Below, piece by piece: positions 49,732-59,320 of a DNA stretch of 64,000 nucleotides. The stretch covers positions 2,635,501-2,699,500 of the forward strand of contig NZ_FNTA01000004.1 of NCBI RefSeq assembly GCF_900105055.1, written 5' to 3'. Source of the stretch: Amycolatopsis lurida. Lineage in GTDB: Bacteria > Actinomycetota > Actinomycetes > Mycobacteriales > Pseudonocardiaceae. The first letter of the stretch is position 1; each line of letters opens with the position of its first letter. The translations under genes and the position numbers were made by a program. The notes beneath the pieces were generated by a model. The model ran no database searches. It was given only the letters and a program-made list of their open reading frames with translations, and was not told where the DNA came from.

Positions 49732-51783
49732 GTGACTGCTGAGACCCTGTACGGGGCCGACGACCTGACGCATCTCGAGGGTCTGGAAGCGGTCCGCAAG
49801 CGCCCCGGGATGTACATCGGCTCCACCGACAGCCGCGGCATCAACCATCTGTTCTCCGAGGTCGTGGACAACTCGACCGACGAAGGTGTGGCGGGTCACG
49901 CCACGAAGATCGTGGTCACCCTGCACGCCGACGGCAGCGTCCAGGTCGACGACGACGGTCGCGGCATCCCCACCGGCACGCACGCCAAATCCGGTTTGTC
50001 GGGCGTCGAGCTGGTGCTGACGAGGCTGCACGCGGGCGGCAAGTTCGGCGGCTCCGGCTACAAGACCTCCGGCGGCCTGCACGGCGTCGGCGCCTCGGCG
50101 GTGAACGCGCTGTCGCACCGCTTCGACGTCACGGTGAAGCAGAACGGCAAGGTCCACCAGATGTCGTTCGCGCACGGCGTCCCCGGCGTGTTCGACGGCC
50201 CCGGCCCGAAGGCGAAGTTCACCCGCAAGTCCGGGCTGAACGTCACCGGCAAGATGAAACGCGGCGAGCGCTCGGGCACGTCGATCAGGTACTGGTACGA
50301 CTCGCGCTACTTCGAGAGCGGCGCCGCGCTCGACGTCGAGGGTGTCCGCGCGAAGATGCGCAACACCGCGTTCCTCGTCCCCGGCGTCACGTACGTACTG
50401 CGCACCGCCGTCGACGACTCGATCAGCGAAGAGACCTTCCACTTCCCCAACGGCCTCGCGGACATGGTCGATTTCCTCGCCCCGGACAGCGAGAAACCCG
50501 TCTGCGGCACGCTGATCATCAACGGCGAGGGCACGTACAAGGAGAACGCGGCCGACGCCAGCGGTGTCATGCAGTCCAATGTGGTGCGTCACGCGGAGAT
50601 CGAGGTCGCACTGCGCTGGGGCACCGGCTACGAGCGCACGGTGGAGTGCTTCACCAACACCATCCGCAACGTGCACGGCGGCACGCACCGCCGCGGTTTC
50701 GACCGAGCGGTACTGAAAGCCTTGCAGGACGCCATCTCCAAAACCCGCGGGCTGCTCAAGCCCAAGGAGGACATGCCGACCGTCGAGGATGTGCTCGAAG
50801 GAATGACGGCGGTCGTCCACGTCCGGCTGCCGGAGCCGCAGTTCACCTCGCAGACCAAGGACGAGCTGTCCACCGCCGGGATCACCCGCGTCATCCAGGG
50901 CGTCGTCGACAAGCACATCCGATCTTGGACCGAAGAGCGCAAGACCAAATCCGAGGCGAAGATCGTGCTGCAGAAGGTGGTCGACGCGGCACGCGTCCGG
51001 CTCACCCAGAAGCAGCAGAAGGACGCCGCCCGCCGCAAGACCGCGCTCGAAGGCGCGGCCATGCCGCCGAAACTGGTCGACTGCCGTACCACCGGTGTCG
51101 CCCGCAGTGAGCTGTTCCTCGTCGAGGGTGACAGCGCGCTCGGTTCGGCGCGGATGGCGCGCGTGTCGGAGTACCAGGCGCTGCTTCCCTTGCGCGGCAA
51201 GATCCTCAACGTCCAGAAGGCGTCGCTCGGCGACACCTTGAAGAACGCCGAGATCGCCTCGATCGTGCAGGTGCTCGGCGCGGGCAGCGGGCGCACGTTC
51301 GACCTGTCGACCATGCGCTACGGCCGGGTGATCCTGATGGCCGACGCGGACGTCGACGGTTCGCATATCCGCACGCTGCTGATCACCCTGTTCGCCAAGT
51401 ACATGCGGCCGGTCATCGAGGACGGCAGGCTCTACGCCGCGATGCCGCCGTTGCACAAACTGGTCACCAAGGGCCGCAACCCGGAAACCCACTTCACCTT
51501 CACCCAGAAGGAGATGGAGACCAAGTTCGCGGAGCTGGAGCGGGCGGGCAAGCAGATCGTCACGCCGGTGCCGCGGTTCAAGGGTCTCGGCGAGATGGAC
51601 GCCGACGAACTGTGGGACACCACGATGAACCCGGCCACCCGCTCGGTCCGCCGCATCACCCTCGACGACGTCGAAGCCGCGGAGAACGCGCTCGAGCTGT
51701 TGATGGGCGAGAAGGTCGAACCGCGCCGCAACTGGCTGGTCGAATCCTCCGACCGGGTCGACCGCGAAGCCATCGACGCCTGA
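49732..51783 (+). CDS. parE: DNA topoisomerase IV subunit B (type IIA ATPase subunit)
   Basis: A 683-residue GHKL/TOPRIM subunit. ATP site: VVDNSTDEG, DDDGRGIP and KTSGGLHGVGASAVNAL. TOPRIM: LVEGDSALGSA, LPLRGKILNV and ADADVDGSH. The EGDSALGS form and the absence of a long gyrase-type insertion match the actinobacterial topoisomerase IV-like set. It is followed 29 bases later by the A subunit. The GTG at 49732 has AGGAGAAG upstream. It decatenates and relaxes DNA with ParC. Confidence 0.93.
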   Translation: MTAETLYGADDLTHLEGLEAVRKRPGMYIGSTDSRGINHLFSEVVDNSTDEGVAGHATKIVVTLHADGSVQVDDDGRGIPTGTHAKSGLSGVELVLTRLHAGGKFGGSGYKTSGGLHGVGASAVNALSHRFDVTVKQNGKVHQMSFAHGVPGVFDGPGPKAKFTRKSGLNVTGKMKRGERSGTSIRYWYDSRYFESGAALDVEGVRAKMRNTAFLVPGVTYVLRTAVDDSISEETFHFPNGLADMVDFLAPDSEKPVCGTLIINGEGTYKENAADASGVMQSNVVRHAEIEVALRWGTGYERTVECFTNTIRNVHGGTHRRGFDRAVLKALQDAISKTRGLLKPKEDMPTVEDVLEGMTAVVHVRLPEPQFTSQTKDELSTAGITRVIQGVVDKHIRSWTEERKTKSEAKIVLQKVVDAARVRLTQKQQKDAARRKTALEGAAMPPKLVDCRTTGVARSELFLVEGDSALGSARMARVSEYQALLPLRGKILNVQKASLGDTLKNAEIASIVQVLGAGSGRTFDLSTMRYGRVILMADADVDGSHIRTLLITLFAKYMRPVIEDGRLYAAMPPLHKLVTKGRNPETHFTFTQKEMETKFAELERAGKQIVTPVPRFKGLGEMDADELWDTTMNPATRSVRRITLDDVEAAENALELLMGEKVEPRRNWLVESSDRVDREAIDA

Positions 51784-51812
51784 TTTCGCTGCTATTCAAG
51801 GAGCTTTGAGCA

Positions 51813-54299
51813 ATGGCACGCCGTAAGGGCACCACCACCAAGGTCGACCCCTCCGCGTTCGACAAGCCCGGCGCGAACGTCTTCGACAACTCGCTGAAGA
51901 CGGAGATCGAGGATTCGTACCTGGAGTACGCCTATTCGGTCATCCACTCGCGGGCGCTCCCGGACGCGCGGGACGGGCTGAAGCCGGTGCACCGCCGGAT
52001 CATGTACTCGATGAACGAGAACGGCTACCGGCCGACGCACGCGTACGTGAAGTCGTCCCGCGTGGTCGGCGACGTGATGGGCAAGTACCACCCGCACGGG
52101 GACACGGCGATCTACGACGCCATGGTCCGGCTGGCGCAGGACTTCTCGCTCAACGTCCCGCTGGTCGACGGGCACGGCAACTTCGGCTCCCCCGACGACG
52201 GCCCGGCCGCCTCGCGGTACACCGAGGCGCGGCTGTCCCCGGAGGCGATGCTGCTGGTCGGCGAACTCGGCGAGGACACCGTCGACTTCCGGCCGAACTA
52301 CGACGGCTCGCTCGAAGAGCCGTCCGTGCTGCCGGCGGCGTTCCCGAACCTGCTGGTCAACGGCACTTCCGGGATCGCGGTCGGGATGGCGACCAACATG
52401 ATCCCGCACAACCTGACCGAGGTCATCGGCGCGGCGCGGTGGCTGATCAACCACCCGAACGCCACCCTCGACAAGCTGATGGAGTTCGTCCCTGGGCCCG
52501 ACCTGCCGACCGGTGGTTCCCTGCTGGGCCTCGACGAGGTCCGCCGCGCGTACGAGACCGGCCGCGGCGTCGTGCGGATGCGCGCCAGCGCCGAGACCGG
52601 GCCGCTGGAGGGCAGCCGCGGCCGCCAGGCGATCACCGTCACCGAACTGCCGTACGGCGTCGGCCCGGAGAAGGTGATCGAGAAGATCACCGACGAGGTC
52701 AACAAGTCCAAGCGGCTCACCGGCATCGCCGACGTCAAGGACCTCACCGACCGCGAGAACGGCACGCGGCTGGTCATCGAATGCAAGGTCGGGGTGAACC
52801 CGCAGGCGCTGCTCGCGGATCTGTACCGGCTCACGCCGCTGGAGCAGTCGTTCGGCATCAACAATCTCGTCCTGGTGGACGGGCAGCCGCAGACGCTGGG
52901 GCTCAAGGCGCTGCTGGAGGTCTTCCTCAGCCACCGCTACGAGGTCGCCACCCGCCGCACTCGCTACCGGCGCCGCAAGCGCGAAGAGCGTCTGCACCTG
53001 GTCGACGGTCTGCTGATCGCCTTGCTCAACATCGACAAGGTGATCAAGCTGATCCGCGAGAGCGAGAACGCCGCGGCCGCGAAGGACGGCCTGATGAAGC
53101 GGTTCAAGCTCTCGGAGATCCAGGCGACCTACATCCTGGACACCCCGCTGCGGCGGCTCACGAAGTACGACCGGATCGAGCTCGAAGCCGAGCAGGACAA
53201 GCTGCGCGAGGAGATCGCCGAGCTGTCGAAGATCCTCGACGACGAGTCGGTGCTGAAGAAGGTCGTCTCGGCCGAGCTGGCCAAGATCGCCAAGGACCAC
53301 CCCACCGAACGCCGCACCGCGCTGATCGACGGCGACCTCAAGGAGGTCCTCGCCGCGTCGAAGCCGTCGGGTCCGCTGGAGGTCGCGGACGATCCGTGCC
53401 AGGTGATCCTGTCGGCCACCGGGCTGGTCGCGCGGACGGCGGCGGAATCGGAGGAAGCGTCGGAAGTGCGGCGCCGCAACGGCCGGGTCAAACACGACTC
53501 GGTGTCCGCGGTGGTCCATTCGACCGCACGCGGTCAGGTGCTGCTGGTGACCAACCGTGGTCGCGCGTTCAAGACCGACGTGCTGCCGCTGCCGGTGCTG
53601 CCCGAGCAGGCGGGCACCGTCTCCCTGCGCGGCGGGATGGCCGCGAAGGAACTGGTGCCGCTGGAGAAGGGCGAGCGCGTCATCGGGCTGGCCCCGCTCG
53701 GCGAACAGGCGGCAGGCTCCCCGGGTCTCGCGCTCGGGACGAAGCACGGTGTCGTGAAGGTGTGCGCGCCAGAATGGCCGGTCCGGTCGGACGAGTTCGA
53801 CGTGATCAGCCTGAAGGACGGCGACGAGGTCGTCGGCGCCACCTGGCTCACCGACGGCGAAGAGACGCTGGCTTTCCTGTCGTCCGAAGCGTCGCTGCTG
53901 CGCTACCCGGCTTCGCTCGTGCGGCCGCAGGGACTCAAGGGCGGCGGCATGGCCGGGATCACCGTGCGCGGTGAAGCGGAAGTGGTCTTCTTCGGCGCGA
54001 TCCGCACCGACGACGCCGAACACGGCGAGCCGATGGTCGTCACCGCGACCGGCGCGAGTGTGAAGGTGACCCCGTTCAGCGAGTACCCGGCCAAGGGCCG
54101 CGCGACCGGCGGTGTCCGGGCGCAGCGGTTCCTCAAGGGCGAGACGCGGCTGGTCGTGGGCTGGATCGGCCCGCGTCCCGCCGGCGCCTCGCGCACCGGT
54201 GACCCGGTGGAGCTGCCCGAAGTCGACGTCCGGCGCGACGGCTCCGGCCACGCGCACCCGGGCCCGGAGGTCGTCGGCCACCTGATCGAACGGGACTAA
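51813..54299 (+). CDS. parC: DNA topoisomerase IV subunit A
   Basis: An 828-residue breakage-reunion subunit. The catalytic Tyr is in [12 protein letters not shown], with [17 protein letters not shown] before it. The quinolone region reads [20 protein letters not shown]: Thr takes the place of E. coli GyrA Ser83, Asp87 is kept. The C-terminal domain has beta-pinwheel blades ([22 protein letters not shown]) without a GyrA box (QRRGGKG), supporting topoisomerase IV over gyrase. TTCAAGGAGC precedes the ATG by a suitable distance. Confidence 0.93.
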   Translation: MARRKGTTTKVDPSAFDKPGANVFDNSLKTEIEDSYLEYAYSVIHSRALPDARDGLKPVHRRIMYSMNENGYRPTHAYVKSSRVVGDVMGKYHPHGDTAIYDAMVRLAQDFSLNVPLVDGHGNFGSPDDGPAASRYTEARLSPEAMLLVGELGEDTVDFRPNYDGSLEEPSVLPAAFPNLLVNGTSGIAVGMATNMIPHNLTEVIGAARWLINHPNATLDKLMEFVPGPDLPTGGSLLGLDEVRRAYETGRGVVRMRASAETGPLEGSRGRQAITVTELPYGVGPEKVIEKITDEVNKSKRLTGIADVKDLTDRENGTRLVIECKVGVNPQALLADLYRLTPLEQSFGINNLVLVDGQPQTLGLKALLEVFLSHRYEVATRRTRYRRRKREERLHLVDGLLIALLNIDKVIKLIRESENAAAAKDGLMKRFKLSEIQATYILDTPLRRLTKYDRIELEAEQDKLREEIAELSKILDDESVLKKVVSAELAKIAKDHPTERRTALIDGDLKEVLAASKPSGPLEVADDPCQVILSATGLVARTAAESEEASEVRRRNGRVKHDSVSAVVHSTARGQVLLVTNRGRAFKTDVLPLPVLPEQAGTVSLRGGMAAKELVPLEKGERVIGLAPLGEQAAGSPGLALGTKHGVVKVCAPEWPVRSDEFDVISLKDGDEVVGATWLTDGEETLAFLSSEASLLRYPASLVRPQGLKGGGMAGITVRGEAEVVFFGAIRTDDAEHGEPMVVTATGASVKVTPFSEYPAKGRATGGVRAQRFLKGETRLVVGWIGPRPAGASRTGDPVELPEVDVRRDGSGHAHPGPEVVGHLIERD

Positions 54300-54306
54300 C
54301 CCCCGC

Positions 54307-54533
54307 ACTCGCGTGATCGAAGCCGTAACTCGCGTGATCGGAGCCGGAACTCACCCACCACCTGAGTTCCGCCTCCAATCACGCGTGATACGCCCCCAAT
54401 CACGCGAGTTACGCCCCCCATCACACGAGCCGTCCGCCCAATCACACGTGCCGTCCGCCCAATCACGCGAGCCGTCCGCCCAATCACGCGAGCCGTCCGC
54501 CCAATCACGCATGTCGGCCGTCCAATCACGCGA
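54307..54533. repeat. Array of ten 21-bp repeats, two inverted and eight direct
   Basis: Eight head-to-tail 21-base units at 54366-54533 (consensus GCCGTCCGCCCAATCACGCG plus A), preceded by two units in reverse orientation at 54307-54348 (ACTCGCGTGATCGGAGCCGG form) and a 17-base centre. No spacers, so not CRISPR. It lies between parC and the converging acyl-CoA dehydrogenase gene. Each unit carries ATCACGCG; two adjoining units share CACGCGTG/CGCGTGAT-type dyads. Confidence 0.9.
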
Positions 54534-54574
54534 GCAGGCCCATCGGTCACCGGGCAGCCGACTCCCCACGTGGT

Positions 54575-54591
54575 AGCAAAGGTCCCTTGCT
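54575..54591. repeat. Dispersed 17-mer (reverse orientation)
   Basis: Copy 4 of 6, AGCAAAGGTCCCTTGCT, 34 bases after the stop codon of the acyl-CoA dehydrogenase gene on the minus strand. Confidence 0.75.
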
Positions 54592-54624
54592 CCACCGCCG
54601 CCCGCGCCCACCGCATTCAGAGGA

Positions 54625-55845
54625 CTAATTGCGAGGACCCAGCAGGCCCTTCGCGATGTGCGTCACCTGGATCTCGTTGCTGCCCGCGTAGATCATCAGT
54701 GACTTCGCGTCCCTCGCCAGCTGCTCCACCCGGTACTCCGCCATGTACCCGTTCCCGCCGAACAGCTGCACGGCCTCCATCGCCACTTCGGTGGCCGCCT
54801 CGGACGAGTACAGCTTCATCGCCGAAGCCTCGGCCAGCGTCGGCATCTTGCCCGCGCGCAGGGTCTCGATCAGCTGGAACACCATGTTCTGCACGTTGAT
54901 CCGCGCGACCTCCATCTTCGCCAGCTTGAGCTGGATCAGCTGGAACCGCCCGATCTCCTGGCCCCACAGCTTCCGGTTCTTCGCGTAGTCCACACAAAGC
55001 CGGTGGCATTCGTTGATGATCCCGAGCGCCAGTGCCGCGACGCCGATCCGCTCGACGGCGAACCCGGACTTCACCTCGGCCTTGCTGTCACCGTCCCGGC
55101 CGGTCTCGGATTCGCCGAGCAGCCGGTCCCGCCCGAGCCGGACGTCGCTGAAGAACAGCTCGCCGGTCGGTGAGGACATCATGCCCATCTTCTTGAACGG
55201 TTTGCCCTGCGTGAGCCCGGGCATGCCCTTGTCCAGCACGAACGTCAGCACCTTGCGGTCCCGGACCGCGGTGTCGTCGCCGTCGTCGAGCTTCGCGTAC
55301 ACGACGATCGTGTCGGCGTAAGGCCCGTTGGTGATGAACGTCTTCTGTCCATTGAGGACATACTCGTCACCGTCGCGCCGCACCGACGTCTTCATGCCGC
55401 CGAAAGCGTCCGAGCCCGAGTCGGGTTCGGTGATCGCCCACGCGCCGACCTTCTCGAACGTCGCCAGCCCCGGCAGCCACCGTTCCTTCTGCGCCTGTGT
55501 GCCCTTGGTCAGGATCGTCTGCGCGGTCAGCCCGATGCTCACGCCAAGCGAGGCGACGATGCCGAGGCTGACCCCGGCCAGTTCGCTCACCGCGATGAGC
55601 GCCATCGCCTCCTGCCCACCGAACGCCAGACCGCCGCCACCGGACCCGCGCTCCTTCGACAGCAGTTTCGACACCGATTCCCGCGCGAGCGCGTCGATGC
55701 CGAAGGACGCGAACATCTTCCGGATGATGTCGTACGGCGGCAGCGTCCCGCTTTCGAGCGCGTCGAGATGCGGCCGGATCTCCTTGTCGACGAACTCCCG
55801 GATCGCGTCCCTGATCAGCAGTTCGGTCTCGGACCACTCGATCAC
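54625..55845 (-). CDS. Acyl-CoA dehydrogenase
   Basis: A 406-residue FAD flavoprotein: WAITEPDSGSDAFGGMKTS (substrate/FAD strand), NGQKTFITNG and LFGGNGYMAEYRVEQLARD. The usual catalytic Glu of the YEGT motif is Ala here (IYAGSNEIQ), but AVERIG in helix G provides a Glu at the position used by isovaleryl- and long-chain enzymes. Oxidises the alpha-beta bond of an acyl-CoA in the first step of beta-oxidation. GTG 55845 overlaps the SDR stop (GTGA). Last gene of the five-gene operon. Confidence 0.9.
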   Translation of the reverse strand: MIEWSETELLIRDAIREFVDKEIRPHLDALESGTLPPYDIIRKMFASFGIDALARESVSKLLSKERGSGGGGLAFGGQEAMALIAVSELAGVSLGIVASLGVSIGLTAQTILTKGTQAQKERWLPGLATFEKVGAWAITEPDSGSDAFGGMKTSVRRDGDEYVLNGQKTFITNGPYADTIVVYAKLDDGDDTAVRDRKVLTFVLDKGMPGLTQGKPFKKMGMMSSPTGELFFSDVRLGRDRLLGESETGRDGDSKAEVKSGFAVERIGVAALALGIINECHRLCVDYAKNRKLWGQEIGRFQLIQLKLAKMEVARINVQNMVFQLIETLRAGKMPTLAEASAMKLYSSEAATEVAMEAVQLFGGNGYMAEYRVEQLARDAKSLMIYAGSNEIQVTHIAKGLLGPRN

Positions 55846-56711
55846 GGCAGCCTCGCGGCGATGTCGTCGATCTCCCAGGCCGCTTCGGTTTCGATCACCT
55901 TGACGTCGTGCCAGCCCGCGAGTTCGGAGATCGCGCCGCCCTGCACCGCGAACACCTTGCCGGTGAGCGGGCATTTCTCGGTCGCGAGGTAAGCCACCAG
56001 CGGCGAGATGTTCGCCGGGGAGAACGCGTCGAACTCCCCTTCCTCGACCTCCTGCGCGAAGATCGCGCCCATACCCGGCGTCGCCAGGGTGAGCCGCGTG
56101 CGCGCGATCGGCGCGATCGCGTTGACCCGCACGCCGTAGCGTTCCAGTTCCTCGGCGGCGACCAGCGTCAGCGCGGCGATCCCCGCCTTCGCCGCGCCGT
56201 AGTTCGCCTGCCCCGCGTTCGGCAACGTGGTCCCGGACGCCGACGCGGTGTTGATCACCGAACCCGCCACCGGCTCGCCGGCCTTGCTCGCGCCCTTCCA
56301 ATACGCGGCCGCGTGCCGCAGCACCGCCGCGTGCCCCTTCAAATGCACCGCGATCACGGAATCCCATTGGGACTCCTCAAGTCCGGCGATGAACGCGTCG
56401 CGCAGGATGCCCGCGTTGTTCACGACGACGTCCAGCCTGCCGAACTCGCCCACCGCCTGCGCGACCAGTTCCTCCGCGCCCGCCCAGTCGGCGACGTTGG
56501 CCGTGTTCGCCACGGCCTTCCCGCCCGCCGCGCGGATCTCGTCGACGACTTCCTGTGCGGGCCCGGTGTCGCTGCCGCTGCCGTCGTTCGCGCCGCCGAG
56601 GTCGTTGACCACGACGCTCGCGCCCTCGCGCGCGAACAGCAGCGCGTGCTCGCGGCCGATCCCGCGTCCGGCGCCGGTGATGACGGCGACCCGCCCGTCG
56701 AGTGCTCCCAT
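55842..56711 (-). CDS. SDR 3-hydroxyacyl-CoA dehydrogenase-like (HSD17B4 type)
   Basis: A 289-residue short-chain dehydrogenase: VITGAGRGIGREHALLFAREG cofactor loop is split across residues about 10-30, NNAGILRD, and the catalytic Ser/Tyr/Lys (NTASASGT, ANYGAAKAG). The AREGASVVVNDLGG segment is that of the HSD17B4/FabG-like multifunctional beta-oxidation dehydrogenases, which oxidise 3-hydroxyacyl-CoA with NAD. ATG 56711 follows the MaoC stop by 11 bases. Confidence 0.9.
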   Translation of the reverse strand: MGALDGRVAVITGAGRGIGREHALLFAREGASVVVNDLGGANDGSGSDTGPAQEVVDEIRAAGGKAVANTANVADWAGAEELVAQAVGEFGRLDVVVNNAGILRDAFIAGLEESQWDSVIAVHLKGHAAVLRHAAAYWKGASKAGEPVAGSVINTASASGTTLPNAGQANYGAAKAGIAALTLVAAEELERYGVRVNAIAPIARTRLTLATPGMGAIFAQEVEEGEFDAFSPANISPLVAYLATEKCPLTGKVFAVQGGAISELAGWHDVKVIETEAAWEIDDIAARLP

Positions 56712-56722
56712 GGCTTTTGCTC

Positions 56723-57565
56723 CTACTCCGCGAATTCCGCGAGGCCGTCTTTGATCACGACCGTTTCGCCGACGGTGGTTTCGAAGGCGTAGCTCCCGCC
56801 GCCCGCGCTCCAGATGAACGTCGTCAGGTCCTGCCCGGGCAGCACCGGTTTGGCGAACCGCACGGCGAACCGTTTCAGTCTGTCCACATCGGACCCAGCC
56901 ACCTCGGTCAGCAGCGCCCACGAGGTGAACGCCATGGTGCACAGGCCGTGCGCGATGATCCCTGGCAGCCCCGAATCCTTCGCGACCTCTTCGTCGAGAT
57001 GGATGGGCATGGGATCGCCCGCGGCCGGCGCGTACCGATAGGTCTGGTCGTCATCGACGTGCTGGCTGACCTTCGCCACCGGCGCCTGCGAACGCAGGGC
57101 TTCGTCGAACTTGTGCTCCGGCCCGAGTTCGCCCCGCGTCTCGCCGGTGTCGAACCCGCGCACGAACAGGGTCACGTACTGCTCGTTGACCAGGTCGCCG
57201 CCCTCGGTCCGGCATTCGAGGTGGATGGTGCCGCGCGTGCCGTTCTCCAGTCCTTCGTATCCGGTCATCCGCGCTCGCGACACGAGCTTGTCGCCGGGGC
57301 GGATCGGCCGGTGGAACCGGAATTCCTGCTCTCCGTGCACGATCCGGCCGAACAACCCGACCGGGACGACCTCGAGCGCGGGTTCCATCAGCGACTCGAA
57401 CACCGGCACGATCGCGAACACGGGGCTCGCGACGTCCCCGGCGAGATGTGCCGGGATCGGGTCGTTGGTGGCCTTCGCGTACTCGATCAGCCGCTCACGG
57501 GTCACCTCGAACCTGGACTCGTCGGTCCACTTGCCGAGCCCACCGGGGTCGAACCGCTCGGTCAC
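56723..57565 (-). CDS. MaoC-family (R)-enoyl-CoA hydratase, double hotdog
   Basis: A 280-residue hydratase 2-type enzyme with an N-terminal inactive hotdog and a C-terminal active one: YRYAPAAGDPMPIHLDEE holds the catalytic Asp and His (the usual Asn of GDxNPIH is Met) and GIIAHGLCTMAF the conserved turn. Adds water to 2-enoyl-CoA. GTG 57565 overlaps the SRPBCC stop (GTGA). Confidence 0.88.
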   Translation of the reverse strand: MTERFDPGGLGKWTDESRFEVTRERLIEYAKATNDPIPAHLAGDVASPVFAIVPVFESLMEPALEVVPVGLFGRIVHGEQEFRFHRPIRPGDKLVSRARMTGYEGLENGTRGTIHLECRTEGGDLVNEQYVTLFVRGFDTGETRGELGPEHKFDEALRSQAPVAKVSQHVDDDQTYRYAPAAGDPMPIHLDEEVAKDSGLPGIIAHGLCTMAFTSWALLTEVAGSDVDRLKRFAVRFAKPVLPGQDLTTFIWSAGGGSYAFETTVGETVVIKDGLAEFAE

Positions 57566-57993
57566 GAGACCAGCGCCTTGAAGTTCTCGAGCGAGGCGTC
57601 GAGGTTCTTCTTGCCGTCCTTCTCGACGGCCTTGCCGAGCGCGCCGACGATCATCTGCCCGGCGAACTCCGCGTCGATGCTGGCGAGAGAACCTTCGCCG
57701 GACGCCTCCACCGACAGCTCGAACTTGACCTTCACCCCGGCCATCCCGGTCCCGGAGATCGCCAGCTTCGACGGCGCCTCGAACTCGTCGACGGTCCAGG
57801 TGATGGTGTTCGGCATCCCCAGCATCGTGACGACCTCGGAAGCCTGGGCTCCCTTGGAGAACTCGGCCGGGACCTCGCCCTTCCACTTGGTGTGGATGGT
57901 CAGCCACTTCTCGAAGTTGTTGGGATTGGAGAACTCCGCCCACACCTTGTCGGGAGCTGCCGGGAGTTCGACGGAGGCACTGATCTTGCCCAT
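57562..57993 (-). CDS. SRPBCC-family (CoxG/START-like) protein
   Basis: A 143-residue helix-grip protein: MGKISASVELPAAPDKVWAE start, GMPNTITWTVDEF, and a long C-terminal helix KNLDASLENFKAL. Such proteins bind hydrophobic ligands; in this operon it may hold or hand on a lipidic CoA substrate. It follows the thiolase stop by 17 bases. Confidence 0.85.
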   Translation of the reverse strand: MGKISASVELPAAPDKVWAEFSNPNNFEKWLTIHTKWKGEVPAEFSKGAQASEVVTMLGMPNTITWTVDEFEAPSKLAISGTGMAGVKVKFELSVEASGEGSLASIDAEFAGQMIVGALGKAVEKDGKKNLDASLENFKALVS

Positions 57994-58010
57994 GGTTCTT
58001 CCTTTCGGGA

Positions 58011-59201
58011 TCAGCGCTCGGCGCGCTGGTAGGCGGTGACGACGGCGGCGCCGCCGAGTCCGATGTTGTGCTGCAATGCGGCCTGGACACCGTCGACCTG
58101 GCGTTTGTCCGCAGTTCCGCGCAGCTGCCAAGTGAGTTCGGCGCATTGCGCGAGGCCGGAGGCGCCGAGCGGGTGTCCCTTGGAGATCAGCCCGCCGGAC
58201 GGGTTGACGACCCACTTGCCGCCGTAGGTGGTGTCCCCGGAGTCGACGAGCTTCCCGGCTTCCCCTTCGGCGCAGAGTCCCAGCGCTTCGTAGAGCAGGA
58301 GCTCGTTGGCGGAGAAGCAGTCGTGCAATTCGATGACCTGGAAGTCCTCCGCGCCGAGCCCGGCCTGGTCGTACACCTGGCGGGCGGCCTGGACGTTCAT
58401 GTCGTAGCCGATGATGTTCTTCGCGGTACCGTCGAAGGTGCTGGCGAAGTCGGTGGTCATCGCCTGCCCGACGATCTCCACGGCCTGCGCCGCCAGCCCA
58501 TGCGAGTCCACAAAGGACTCACTGGCGAGAATCGCCGCACCTGAGCCGTCCGACGTCGGTGAGCACTGGAGCTTGGTCAGCGGGTCGTAGATCATCCGCG
58601 AGTCCAGGATGTCCTGCAGCGAATAGCTTTCCTGGAACTGCGCGTACGGGTTGTTCACCGAGTGGCGGTGGTTCTTCTCCCCGATCTTGGCGAAGTGCTC
58701 GGCGGTGGTGCCGTAGGTCTTCATGTGCTCGCGGCCCGCCGCGCCGAACATCCACGGCGCGGGCGGGAAGAGCACCTCGGAGATCTCCGCGAGCGCCTGG
58801 ATGTGCCTGCCCATCGGCTGCTCGCGGTCGTCGTAGGTCGAGCCGAGTGATCCAGGCTGCATCTTCTCGAAACCCAGCGCGAGCGCGCAGTCCGCGCGGC
58901 CGCCCCGGATCGCCTCCGCGGCGAGGTACAGCGCGGTCGAGCCGGTCGAGCAGTTGTTGTTGACGTTGACGACCGGAATCCCGGTCATGCCCAGTTCGTA
59001 GACCGCCCGCTGCCCCGAGGTCGACTCGCCGTAGACGTAGCCGACGTAGGCCTGCCGCACCTCGTCGAAGGAGATCCCGGCGTCTTCGAGCGCCTTGGTC
59101 CCCGACTCCTTGGCCATCTGCGGGTAATCCCAGTCCTCGCGCCGTCCGGGCTTCTCGAACTTCGTCATGCCCACGCCGACGACGTACACCTTGTTGGCCA
59201 C
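58011..59201 (-). CDS. SCP2/Ltp-type thiolase
   Basis: A 396-residue thiolase-fold protein of the lipid-transfer/SCP-x group: Cys84 in [11 protein letters not shown], His in GHPLGASG and HNIGLGG. Lacks the second Cys typical of classical thiolases. Ltp homologues in the cholesterol-degradation igr operon act as retro-aldolases or thiolases on side chains. GTG 59201 has AAGGAG seven bases upstream. First gene of the operon, with a palindrome ATACAG-N6-CTGTAT in its promoter. Confidence 0.9.
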   Translation of the reverse strand: MANKVYVVGVGMTKFEKPGRREDWDYPQMAKESGTKALEDAGISFDEVRQAYVGYVYGESTSGQRAVYELGMTGIPVVNVNNNCSTGSTALYLAAEAIRGGRADCALALGFEKMQPGSLGSTYDDREQPMGRHIQALAEISEVLFPPAPWMFGAAGREHMKTYGTTAEHFAKIGEKNHRHSVNNPYAQFQESYSLQDILDSRMIYDPLTKLQCSPTSDGSGAAILASESFVDSHGLAAQAVEIVGQAMTTDFASTFDGTAKNIIGYDMNVQAARQVYDQAGLGAEDFQVIELHDCFSANELLLYEALGLCAEGEAGKLVDSGDTTYGGKWVVNPSGGLISKGHPLGASGLAQCAELTWQLRGTADKRQVDGVQAALQHNIGLGGAAVVTAYQRAER

Positions 59202-59236
59202 CACGACGCTCCTTGTCGTTGCTGTTGCCACTGAAG

Positions 59237-59254
59237 ATACAGACAGGACTGTAT
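59237..59254. promoter_or_regulatory. ATACAG-N6-CTGTAT operator candidate
   Basis: Perfect inverted repeat (59237-59242 and 59249-59254) 36 bases upstream of the thiolase GTG, in an A/T-richer stretch. A further ATACAG half-site follows near 59269. It fits a TetR/FadR-like control site for the CoA operon; the regulator is not adjacent. Confidence 0.5.
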
Positions 59255-59320
59255 TTATCAACCCCTTACATACAGGTCTGCACGGATGTTACTTAGGGCA
59301 CGTGTCGCTAAGGTCGGGGT

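Noticed and set aside
54307..54533. CRISPR array
   Set aside because: Repeats are contiguous without unique spacers and no cas gene is nearby.
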